NCBI GenBank assembly: GCA_903930035.1
Contig: CAIYXG010000543.1
Span: 1 to 11,432 of the forward strand
Direction: 5' to 3'
Source of the DNA: an uncultured Actinomycetes bacterium
GTDB taxonomy: Bacteria; Actinomycetota; Acidimicrobiia; Acidimicrobiales; Microtrichaceae
DNA: 11,432 bases
Part shown: positions 1 to 7,165 of the stretch, one piece after another
Position numbering within the stretch: position 1 is the first letter of the stretch
Layout: every line of letters begins with the position of its first letter
Position numbers and translations under genes: made by a program
The notes under the pieces: generated by a model
Database searches by the model: none
What the model saw: the letters and a program-made list of their open reading frames with translations, nothing else
What the model was told of the DNA's origin: nothing

Positions 1-787
1 GGCGGGCCTCGTCGCTCATCACGTAGCGGAGCAGCTGCTTGAGGAGCGGCTCGGTCGTCATCATGTGCATGAAGCCGAAGGCCGCCAGGGCCAGGCCCTC
101 GACCATGATCTGCATGCCCAGGTAGGTCATGTCCCACCGGCTGTCGGCGACGATGTCGTCGAGGAGCAGCTTCAGGTGGGCGTTCACCGGGTAGTGGCCG
201 GACAGCTTGGTGTCCAGGTACTTGGCGAAGACCTCGACGTGCCGGGCCTCGTCCATCACCTGGGTCGACGCGTAGTACTTCGCGTCGATCCACGGGACCG
301 TCTCGACGATCTTGGCGGTGCACACGAGCGCACCCTGCTCGCCGTGCATGAACTGCGACAGCATCCAGTTCTGCGACTCGACGCCGAGCTGCAGCCACTC
401 CTTGTCGCCCCACGACTCGAACGGGGTGCCGGCGGTGTCGAACCCGGCGACGCCCTGCCCCATGCCCATGGCCTCCTGGTTGGCCATCACGACGGCCTCC
501 TGGTCGACCTCGGTGTCCCAGGGCAGGTCGGTCTCGCCGTTCCACATGGAGACCTTGGACTTCTCGTAGAGCTTCTCGAGGGGCGGGCGGGCGCCCTTCT
601 CGTAGTCCCACGTGAAGATGGTCTCGGCGTTGTTCTTCACCGCCGAGATGACCTCGCCGCGGTCGACGGTCGACACGGCCAGGATCGACTCCAGGTCGTT
701 GACGTCCTGGCGGCCGATCATCTCCTCGTTGGACGCCATCTCGATGGCGGCCTCCAGGATCTTGTGCTCGTCGTTCTCGATGCTCAT
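1..787 (-). CDS. Diiron ferritin-like protein (AurF-like motif), 3' end cut by window
   Basis: I translated this gene by hand because it has no stop inside the window; 262 residues are visible. ATG is at 787-785, with AAGGAG (798-803) 10 bases upstream. The sequence shows two copies of an E-X28-D-E-X-X-H motif: E150 with D179/E180/H183, and E230 with D259/E260. The final histidine would be residue 263; only the first base of its codon, C, is present. Four-helix ferritin-like carboxylate diiron proteins use exactly these Glu/His ligands. The spacing matches the EX28-37DEXXH repeat described for the N-oxygenases AurF and CmlI. AurF has an extra histidine ligand four residues before its last glutamate; here that position is V256, so N-oxygenase activity is not supported. 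I infer an O2-activating or oxidase role in the cytoplasm (no signal peptide), substrate unknown. The TetR gene 59 bp upstream on the same strand may control it. Confidence 0.85.
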   Translation of the reverse strand, partial: MSIENDEHKILEAAIEMASNEEMIGRQDVNDLESILAVSTVDRGEVISAVKNNAETIFTWDYEKGARPPLEKLYEKSKVSMWNGETDLPWDTEVDQEAVVMANQEAMGMGQGVAGFDTAGTPFESWGDKEWLQLGVESQNWMLSQFMHGEQGALVCTAKIVETVPWIDAKYYASTQVMDEARHVEVFAKYLDTKLSGHYPVNAHLKLLLDDIVADSRWDMTYLGMQIMVEGLALAAFGFMHMMTTEPLLKQLLRYVMSDEAR

Positions 788-797
788 CTGGGGGTCT

Positions 798-803
798 CTC
801 CTT
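798..803 (-). promoter_or_regulatory. Shine-Dalgarno AAGGAG of the diiron protein gene
   Basis: On the minus strand AAGGAG lies 10 bases before the ATG at 787. It is the clearest ribosome binding site in the window and fixes the start of the diiron protein. The other starts here mostly have weak sites, overlap the preceding gene, or look leaderless. Confidence 0.7.
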
Positions 804-846
804 GGGTGGGGTTCGTGGGTGAAGGTCGGGGTCGGGTACGGGCGGG

Positions 847-1479
847 TCAGCCGGCCGGCTCGAAGCCGGGCAGGAAGTAGGTCGTCACCAGGTGCCGCGA
901 CGTGGCGGGGTCGGCCAGCGACACCGAGCCGTCGGGGTCCAGCAGGTACGAGGCGACTGTGCGGGCGGCCCAGACCGCGGCCTGGCCGACGCGGGCAGGG
1001 TCGACGAGGAAGGGCTCGAGGGCCGGGCCGACCCCGGCGCCCACGGCGGCCAGGAGCCGGTCGAGGCCGCCGAGCGCCAGCTGGGCGTCGACGACGGCCT
1101 GCTCGTGCTCCATGAGGAACGCCAGCATCTCGTCGTCGGCCAGGAGGCTGGTCGACACGACGAGGAACGACGTGAGGGCGCCGGCCAGGTCGGGGGCCGC
1201 GGCCACTGCCAGGGAGACCTGCTCGACCAGGTCGGTGACCATCGCGAGCGCCCCGGCCTCGACCATCGACGACTTACCGCCGGGGAAGAGCCGGTAGACG
1301 GTGGCCCGGGACAGCCCGGCCGCGCGGGCGACGTCCTCGACCGTGGTCTTCTGGACGCCCCAGCGGAGCACGCAGTCCTGGAGCGCCTCGAGGACGCGCG
1401 CCTCGGGAGTGAGCTCCTCCGTCCTGTCGGAGAGGTCCCCCCGGACGGTCAGGTCGTGCGCACCGGCAACCGCTGACAT
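847..1479 (-). CDS. TetR-family transcriptional regulator (TetR-1)
   Basis: This is a 210-residue TetR-type repressor. The N-terminal helix-turn-helix lies at about residues 45-72, with the recognition segment GLSRATVYRLFPGGK (55-69). The rest is an all-helical ligand-binding domain without a family-specific signature. I chose the ATG at 1479; an in-frame TTG at 1491 would add four residues. Neither has a Shine-Dalgarno, but TATTGT lies 8 bases before the ATG, which fits a leaderless mRNA. It is the last gene before the diiron protein (59 bp gap, same strand), and local or autoregulation is the usual TetR arrangement. Its DNA-binding region resembles that of the next regulator (GVQ, EDVA, LSRAT, YR, FPGG shared in register), so the two look like paralogues. 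The ligand cannot be read from the sequence. Confidence 0.9.
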   Translation of the reverse strand: MSAVAGAHDLTVRGDLSDRTEELTPEARVLEALQDCVLRWGVQKTTVEDVARAAGLSRATVYRLFPGGKSSMVEAGALAMVTDLVEQVSLAVAAAPDLAGALTSFLVVSTSLLADDEMLAFLMEHEQAVVDAQLALGGLDRLLAAVGAGVGPALEPFLVDPARVGQAAVWAARTVASYLLDPDGSVSLADPATSRHLVTTYFLPGFEPAG

Positions 1480-1487
1480 CGGGTGAA

Positions 1488-1493
1488 ACAATA
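1488..1493 (-). promoter_or_regulatory. Candidate -10 element TATTGT of TetR-1
   Basis: TATTGT on the minus strand fits the actinobacterial -10 pattern TANNNT and sits 8 bases before the ATG at 1479. Transcription would then begin at or within two bases of the start codon. No good -35 is seen: the place for one holds TGTCAA, inside the operator-like repeat at 1504-1516. Assigned by position and pattern only. Confidence 0.4.
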
Positions 1494-1503
1494 CGACCCG
1501 ATT

Positions 1504-1541
1504 TGTCTCATTGACACCCCACCCCCGTGTGACATCTGTCA
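1504..1541. promoter_or_regulatory. Operator-like TGTC/GACA inverted repeats between the TetR genes
   Basis: Two inverted repeats lie in the 59 bp between the regulator genes and the end of the upstream one. TGTC-5-GACA is at 1504-1516. TGACA-TC-TGTCA is at 1530-1541, ending on the stop codon of TetR-2. A further TGACATC copy (1474-1480) covers the start of TetR-1. TetR dimers bind inverted repeats of this kind near their own promoters, and the first repeat would cover the -35 position of TetR-1. Which regulator binds here, if either, is inference. Confidence 0.4.
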
Positions 1542-2129
1542 GCCGGGCAGGACGATGCCCCCGACGAACTGGGTCCGCACGAGCTCCCGCACGGCCGCGT
1601 GGTCGGTCAGGTCGCGGCCCACGGGCGCAGAGAGCACCGAGAGCACCATCCGGGTCAGGTAGTCGGCCGCCCCGGCCAGGTCGGTCCCGGGGCGCAGCCG
1701 GCCCGCCGCGTCCTCCCGCTCCAGGAGGCTGCGCAGGTAGGAGCGGATCACCTCGTGGACCAGCGGCTCCGAGGGCCGCAGCGCGGTCGCCAGCTCGGCC
1801 ACCTCGTCCTCGCCCAGGTTGGCCATGATCGGCGAGCGGCGGATCAGCTCGGCCCCGGTCACGATGCCGGCGGTGAGCCGGTCCTCGAGCGTGGCCTCGG
1901 CCTCGATACCGACCGCCACCCGGGCCCAGAAGCGCGCCACCTCCCAGGTCGCGGCCTCCTGCACGAGCTGGTCGCGCCCCCCGGGGAACTGCCGGTAGAT
2001 CGTGGCCCGGGACAGCGCCGCCTCGGTCGCCACGTCCTCCAGCGAGAACCGCTGCACGCCGCTGCGCGCCGCGCAGCGGACCGCCGCCGCCAGGATCCGC
2101 TCGCGCGGCCCGGGGGCCCCGTCGCTCAC
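1539..2129 (-). CDS. TetR-family transcriptional regulator (TetR-2)
   Basis: This is a 196-residue TetR-type regulator. Its HTH spans about residues 29-53, with ALSRATIYRQFPGGR (38-52) as the recognition segment, followed by a helical sensor domain. The start is the GTG at 2129, whose first four bases (GTGA) overlap the stop of the SURF1 gene. This points to translational coupling, so I reject much longer in-frame extensions through SURF1 and the ligase. Co-transcription with the ligase and SURF1 is likely. It may sense an acyl-CoA or a related ligand, as many actinobacterial TetR proteins beside FadD-like genes do, but nothing in the sensor domain proves that. It is similar to the next regulator downstream in both protein and DNA over the HTH. 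Confidence 0.9.
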   Translation of the reverse strand: MSDGAPGPRERILAAAVRCAARSGVQRFSLEDVATEAALSRATIYRQFPGGRDQLVQEAATWEVARFWARVAVGIEAEATLEDRLTAGIVTGAELIRRSPIMANLGEDEVAELATALRPSEPLVHEVIRSYLRSLLEREDAAGRLRPGTDLAGAADYLTRMVLSVLSAPVGRDLTDHAAVRELVRTQFVGGIVLPG

Positions 2130-2920
2130 GGCCCGCCGTCCGGGAGGTCGGTCACCGGGACCTGCTCGCCGCGGGCGCGGTTCCTGGCGACCCGGCGCAG
2201 GATCAGCGGGTACCCGACGGCGGCGATGGTCGCGAAGATCCACCACTGCACCATGTAGGAGAAGTTCTGGCTGGCGTCCGGGGGGTCGAACTGGGCCGGC
2301 TGCGGGAGCGCGTCCGGCTGCGGCGGCACCTGGCCGTCGAGCAGGACCCACGCCGGCGACAGCGAGCCGGCGAACTGCGCGTCGAGGCGCGGCAGGTCCA
2401 CGCGCGAGAGCTGCTCGACCCGGCCCGTCGTCGGGTCGGAGGTGCCCAGCGTCCTCCGCACCTGCGTGGGCTGGACCGTGCCCGTCACGGCGACCTCGCC
2501 GGGCGGCGGGGCGGCCAGCCGCTGGCCGGGCCCCTTCTCGGCGACGGACAGCGGCACCCACCCGCGCACCACGGCGACCGCCGGGCCGTCGGGGCGGACG
2601 AGCGGCGTGAGCACCCAGCCGCCGGGCGCGCCGCCCTGGGACCGGTTGCGCACGACGACCTCGTCGGCGACCGAGTAGGTGCCCACCACCACGACCCGGC
2701 GGTACTCGTACGCGACCGGGAACTCCGTGGCGCCGTCGGGGACGAGCGACGCGAAGGGCACCGCGCGGTCGTTGGCCTTCTGCTCGATGGCGGCGGCCTG
2801 GGAGGCCCGGAGGTCCCAGCGCGACTTCTGCCACAGGCCGAGCACCACCATGGACGCCACGGCCAATACCACCAGGACGTGGCTCAGGATCCAGAGGGGC
2901 CGTCGGAGGAAGTCGTACAC
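2126..2920 (-). CDS. SURF1-family cytochrome c oxidase assembly protein
   Basis: This 264-residue membrane protein has the classic SURF1 layout. A membrane helix lies at about residues 11-29, followed by WQKSRW (30-35). A long extracytoplasmic domain carries GGWVLTPLV (100-108) and RGWVP (119-123). The second helix is at about 224-242, preceded by NFSYMVQWW (219-227). SURF1 proteins help insert heme a into subunit I of aa3-type cytochrome c oxidase in the membrane, so the gene implies aerobic respiration. The start is GTG at 2920, 6 bp after the stop of the ligase gene and with no clear Shine-Dalgarno, so translation probably depends on read-through from the ligase. Its stop overlaps the TetR-2 start. 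The length is normal for bacterial SURF1. Confidence 0.92.
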   Translation of the reverse strand: MYDFLRRPLWILSHVLVVLAVASMVVLGLWQKSRWDLRASQAAAIEQKANDRAVPFASLVPDGATEFPVAYEYRRVVVVGTYSVADEVVVRNRSQGGAPGGWVLTPLVRPDGPAVAVVRGWVPLSVAEKGPGQRLAAPPPGEVAVTGTVQPTQVRRTLGTSDPTTGRVEQLSRVDLPRLDAQFAGSLSPAWVLLDGQVPPQPDALPQPAQFDPPDASQNFSYMVQWWIFATIAAVGYPLILRRVARNRARGEQVPVTDLPDGGP

Positions 2921-2926
2921 GGGGGG

Positions 2927-4558
<1,632 letters not shown>

Positions 4559-4599
4559 GTGGGTCCCCTGGTTCTCTGGGCGGGTACGGCGAGGCCGGT

Positions 4600-4615
4600 C
4601 GGCACGGACGTGCCG
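4600..4615. repeat. Inverted repeat in the divergent ligase/DedA-like promoter region
   Basis: CGGCACG-GA-CGTGCCG is a perfect 7 bp inverted repeat with a 2 bp spacer. It lies in the 85 bp between the ligase start and the divergent membrane protein start. The two-base gap is too short for an RNA hairpin loop at full pairing, so a dimeric protein binding site is the better reading. It ends 1 bp before the -10-like TACGCT (4617-4622) of the rightward gene. The binding protein is unknown. Confidence 0.45.
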
Positions 4616-4616
4616 G

Positions 4617-4622
4617 TACGCT
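4617..4622 (+). promoter_or_regulatory. Candidate -10 element TACGCT of the DedA-like gene
   Basis: TACGCT fits the TANNNT pattern. It would start transcription near 4629, leaving a leader of about 15 bases that contains GCAGG before the ATG at 4644. No -35 is recognisable, because its expected place is taken up by the inverted repeat region. Confidence 0.3.
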
Positions 4623-4643
4623 GCGCAGCCTACGCAGGCCACC

Positions 4644-5384
4644 ATGAACGACGAACCCGACCCCGACTCCCCCACGAACGGCCTCCCGACGGTCCCCGAC
4701 CCGCTCGCGCCGCCGTCGACGACCCATCCCCGCTGGGTGCTGCCGCTGGTCGGCACGCTCATCGTGGCGCTGGTCGTGAGCGCCAACGTCGGCAACGCCC
4801 TGTGGGCCAAGTTCACCGGCCGGTGGGACCTGCCGCTGGCGCTGCTCGCCCTGAACTCGTCGAACCGCTACCTGCTGCTGACCACGCCGCTCACCGACCT
4901 GCTGCCCTTCGTGGCGGTGAGCACGACCCGGCTGCTGCTGCCGGACCCGCTCTTCTACCTGCTGGGCTACCTGTACCGGGGCAGGGCGCTGCACTGGGCC
5001 CGGCGGGTGTTCCCCGGCATGGACCCGTTGTTCGACCAGTTCGAGGCCGACGTCGGCGGGTTCCGTCGCATCCTCGACGTCATGGTCGTGGTCGCCCCCA
5101 ACAACCCGGTCTGCCTGCTCGCGGGCGTGGCCGCCATGCCCGTGCGCAGGTTCGTGGTGCTCAACGTGGTGGGCACGCTCGGCCGCGTGCTGCTCATGCG
5201 GGCGCTCGGCACGGCGTTCTCCACCACCATCACGGACTTCGTGGACGACGTCGTGGCGCCCTACCAGAAGTGGTTCACCATCGTGTCCGTGGCGCTGGTC
5301 GTGGTCTACCTCGTGTACCAGACGGTGGGCGGCAAGGGCCTGATCGGCGGCGTCGAGGAGCTCGAGGAAGAGCTGGGCGACTAG
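4644..5384 (+). CDS. DedA/VTT-like integral membrane protein (divergent)
   Basis: This 246-residue membrane protein has a proline-rich cytoplasmic N-terminus and hydrophobic segments at about 31-49, 63-80, 87-110, 143-163, 171-186 and 210-227. The C-terminus is acidic (EELEEELGD). DPLFYLLGYLYRGRAL (101-116) and LLAGVAAMPVRRF (158-170) match the pattern of the VTT/SNARE-associated (DedA) family, whose better-known members transport lipid carriers or maintain membrane homeostasis. The family's usual Arg-rich stretch before the AG motif is replaced here by VAPNNPVC (150-157), so it is a divergent member or a distant relative. The ATG at 4644 has a modest GCAGG upstream; its TAG stop is followed at once by a second TAG. 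Its position beside the ligase does not establish a joint role. Substrate unknown. Confidence 0.75.
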   Translation: MNDEPDPDSPTNGLPTVPDPLAPPSTTHPRWVLPLVGTLIVALVVSANVGNALWAKFTGRWDLPLALLALNSSNRYLLLTTPLTDLLPFVAVSTTRLLLPDPLFYLLGYLYRGRALHWARRVFPGMDPLFDQFEADVGGFRRILDVMVVVAPNNPVCLLAGVAAMPVRRFVVLNVVGTLGRVLLMRALGTAFSTTITDFVDDVVAPYQKWFTIVSVALVVVYLVYQTVGGKGLIGGVEELEEELGD

Positions 5385-5399
5385 TAGGGCACCTGGGAG

Positions 5400-5415
5400 C
5401 CGGGCGGCCGTCCGG
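5400..5415 (+). terminator. Possible hairpin between convergent DedA-like gene and dapB
   Basis: The 31 bp between the two convergent stops contains CCGGGC-GGCC-GTCCGG, which in rightward RNA can form a 6 bp stem (one G-U pair) with a 4-base loop. There is no U-run after it, so it is at best a weak or Rho-assisted stop. On the other strand the G-U becomes an A-C mismatch. Confidence 0.3.
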
Positions 5416-6204
5416 TCAGATGCCGAGCAGGTGCTCCAGGCCGACGGTGACGCCGGGCCGGTCGCCCACGTGCTTGACGGCCAGGACCACCCCCGGCATG
5501 AACGACTCGCGCGTCATGGCGTCGTGGCGGAGGGTCAGCACCTGTCCGCCCGAGCCGAACATGACCTCCTGGTGGGCGACCAGGCCCCGGAGACGGATCG
5601 AGTGCACCGGTACGCCGGCGGGCCCCTTGGCCCCCACGGCGCCCGGGAGCAGCTCCTTGGTCGTCGGGTCGGGCAGCCAGTCGTCCGACGCCGCCGCGAT
5701 GCGGGCCACGGTCTCCATGGCGGTGCCCGACGGCGCGTCGATCTTGTGCTCGTGGTGGAGCTCGACCACGGCGACGGACTCGAACCACGGGGCGGCCAGC
5801 TCGGCGAAGCGCATCATGAGCACGGCCCCGATGGCGAAGTTGGAGGCGACCAGCAGGCTGGACCGGTCGAACTGGCCCTCGAGGGCGGTCAGGTCCTCGG
5901 GCGTCAGGCCGCTCGTCCCGACCACCACGTGGACCCCGGCGGCGGCGAGCACAGGAAGGTGGGCGCGGACGACGTCGATGTTCGTGAAGTCGACCACGAC
6001 CTGCGGCGCCACCGCGACGAGCGCCTCGACGTCGGCGAGGACGCGCAGGTCGGAGTCGACCTGCGCCACCTGACGGAGGTCCAGCCCCTGGTGGTGGGGG
6101 TCGACCGCGGCGACGAGCTCCAGGCCGGGGTCGGCGACGACGGCCCGGCACACCTCCGACCCCATGCGCCCGCCCGCGCCCAGCACTCCGACCGTGATGC
6201 TCAT
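5416..6204 (-). CDS. dapB: 4-hydroxy-tetrahydrodipicolinate reductase
   Basis: This 262-residue enzyme reduces 4-hydroxy-tetrahydrodipicolinate with NAD(P)H in the diaminopimelate route to lysine and peptidoglycan. The nucleotide-binding loop is GAGGRMG (10-16 region, within VGVLGAGGRMG). DFT (72-74) and GTSG (96-99) follow, and SNFAIG (121-126) is the usual NFAIG segment. The signature HHEHKIDAPSGTA (150-162) carries H150 and K154, matching E. coli H159 and K163. The length is standard and nothing is missing. The ATG at 6204 starts immediately before the conserved N-terminus. A TAGTGT element 7 bases upstream suggests its own promoter although the crotonase gene lies only 43 bp upstream. In many actinobacteria dapB follows pnp and an M16 peptidase gene; here serB and the crotonase stand between. 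Confidence 0.97.
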   Translation of the reverse strand: MSITVGVLGAGGRMGSEVCRAVVADPGLELVAAVDPHHQGLDLRQVAQVDSDLRVLADVEALVAVAPQVVVDFTNIDVVRAHLPVLAAAGVHVVVGTSGLTPEDLTALEGQFDRSSLLVASNFAIGAVLMMRFAELAAPWFESVAVVELHHEHKIDAPSGTAMETVARIAAASDDWLPDPTTKELLPGAVGAKGPAGVPVHSIRLRGLVAHQEVMFGSGGQVLTLRHDAMTRESFMPGVVLAVKHVGDRPGVTVGLEHLLGI

Positions 6205-6211
6205 GGGCGGC

Positions 6212-6217
6212 ACACTA
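6212..6217 (-). promoter_or_regulatory. Candidate -10 element TAGTGT of dapB
   Basis: TAGTGT on the minus strand lies 7 bases before the dapB ATG, placing a predicted transcription start on or next to the A of the codon. This would give a leaderless dapB mRNA. GGAGG occurs further up, 16 bases before the ATG, which is too far for a good Shine-Dalgarno. No -35 is recognisable. Confidence 0.4.
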
Positions 6218-6247
6218 GGACCTCCGGCGACCGCGACCGGCAGCGGA

Positions 6248-7102
6248 TCACGGCTGCTCGAAGAGGTCCCTGCGGGGCTCGTCGAGGTAGACGGGCTCGC
6301 GGTCGCCGTCGAACGCCCGGATGGCCTCGGGGAGGTTGTCGGTGAAGCCGGCCATGAGCTGGTTGCGGTCCTCGAACTCGATGGCGGCGTCGAGGCTGGA
6401 GATCTCGAGCTCGGTCCAGAGCGTGGACTTCGTGGCCTCGAGGCCGTGGTGGGAGTAGCGCGACATCGACGCCGCCATCTCCAGCGCCTCGTCGAGCACC
6501 TGCCCGTGGGGCACGACGCGCGACACCAGGCCCATGCGCAGGGCCTCGTCGGCGTCGACCCTCCGGCCGGTGAGCAGCAGGTCGTTGGAGTTGGCCGACC
6601 CGATGAGCCGGGGCAGGAGCCAGCCCGCACCCATCTCGGCAGAGGAGAGCCCGTTCACGATCCCGGTCGCGTTGAACACGGCGCGCTCCGACGCGATCCG
6701 CAGGTCGCAGCCGAGCGAGAGGCACATGCCGCCGCCGAACGCCACGCCGTTGACGGCCGCGACCACGGGCTGCGGGATGGACCGCAGCCGCTTGGTGAGC
6801 TGCGAGTAGATCCGCATGGACCGGGTGGCGATGCGGTGCACCGACAGGTGGTCGATGTTCGGGATGATCCCGTAGTCCTTCAGGTCGAGCCCCGAGCAGA
6901 AGGCGTCGCCCGCCCCGGTCAGCACGACGACGCGCGCCAGGTTGTCCTGCCCGACCCGGGCCAGGACGTCGTCCAGCTCGACGGCCAGCTCGATGGACAG
7001 CGCGTTGAGCCGCTCAGGACGGTTCAGCCGGACGACCCGGACCGTCTCGCCCACCTGCTCCAGCTCCACCAGCCCTGGACCGCCACCCGTGTTGTCCGGC
7101 AC
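6248..7102 (-). CDS. Crotonase-fold protein (enoyl-CoA hydratase/isomerase family), atypical active site
   Basis: This 284-residue member of the crotonase superfamily starts with GTG at 7102. Family marks are LNRPERLNAL (26-35), CSGLDLKD (69-76) and NGVAFGGGMCLSLGCD (118-133), which form the oxyanion hole and CoA pocket, then LLPRLIGS (162-169) and LTGRRVDADEA (177-187). Aligned to rat mitochondrial enoyl-CoA hydratase, the catalytic E144 is C127 and E164 is G147, so ordinary water addition is doubtful. E156 (SSAEMG) aligns with D204 of dienoyl-CoA isomerase, hinting at an isomerase or another acyl-CoA reaction. These alignments were made by eye. It lies 43 bp upstream of dapB on the same strand and is divergent from serB. 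The substrate is probably an acyl-CoA thioester, not otherwise known. Confidence 0.9.
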   Translation of the reverse strand: MPDNTGGGPGLVELEQVGETVRVVRLNRPERLNALSIELAVELDDVLARVGQDNLARVVVLTGAGDAFCSGLDLKDYGIIPNIDHLSVHRIATRSMRIYSQLTKRLRSIPQPVVAAVNGVAFGGGMCLSLGCDLRIASERAVFNATGIVNGLSSAEMGAGWLLPRLIGSANSNDLLLTGRRVDADEALRMGLVSRVVPHGQVLDEALEMAASMSRYSHHGLEATKSTLWTELEISSLDAAIEFEDRNQLMAGFTDNLPEAIRAFDGDREPVYLDEPRRDLFEQP

Positions 7103-7152
7103 CTCGCACCCCCGTCCACGCCACAGTGCACACCCGGCGCCGTGACGCGCCG

Positions 7153-7159
7153 TACCGTA
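7153..7159. promoter_or_regulatory. Overlapping -10 elements of serB (+) and the crotonase gene (-)
   Basis: GTACCGTAC (7152-7160) contains TACCGT on the plus strand (7153-7158) and TACGGT on the minus strand (7154-7159), both fitting TANNNT. The plus element is 7 bases before the serB GTG at 7166. The minus element would start the crotonase mRNA near 7147, with a leader of about 45 bases. Neither has a recognisable -35. This is prediction from pattern and position. Confidence 0.35.
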
Positions 7160-7165
7160 CCGGGC

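Noticed and set aside
1..787. Naming the diiron protein as an AurF-type N-oxygenase
   Set aside because: The motif spacing fits, but the extra AurF histidine ligand is missing and no antibiotic biosynthesis genes lie nearby.
65..880. Plus-strand open frame opposite the diiron protein
   Set aside because: Its translation has no recognisable domain. The opposite strand has the two diiron motifs and a good Shine-Dalgarno.
1480..1491. TTG start at 1491 for TetR-1
   Set aside because: It would place the start inside the TATTGT element, and it lacks a Shine-Dalgarno; the ATG at 1479 is simpler.
1511..1516. Perfect TTGACA on the plus strand as a -35 box
   Set aside because: The matching -10 place (1534-1539) reads ATCTGT, and no plus-strand gene follows. 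It is better explained as part of the TGTC/GACA repeat.
6164..7165. Upstream extension of the serB frame
   Set aside because: It lies antisense to the crotonase gene, and homology to ACT-SerB starts only after the GTG at 7166.
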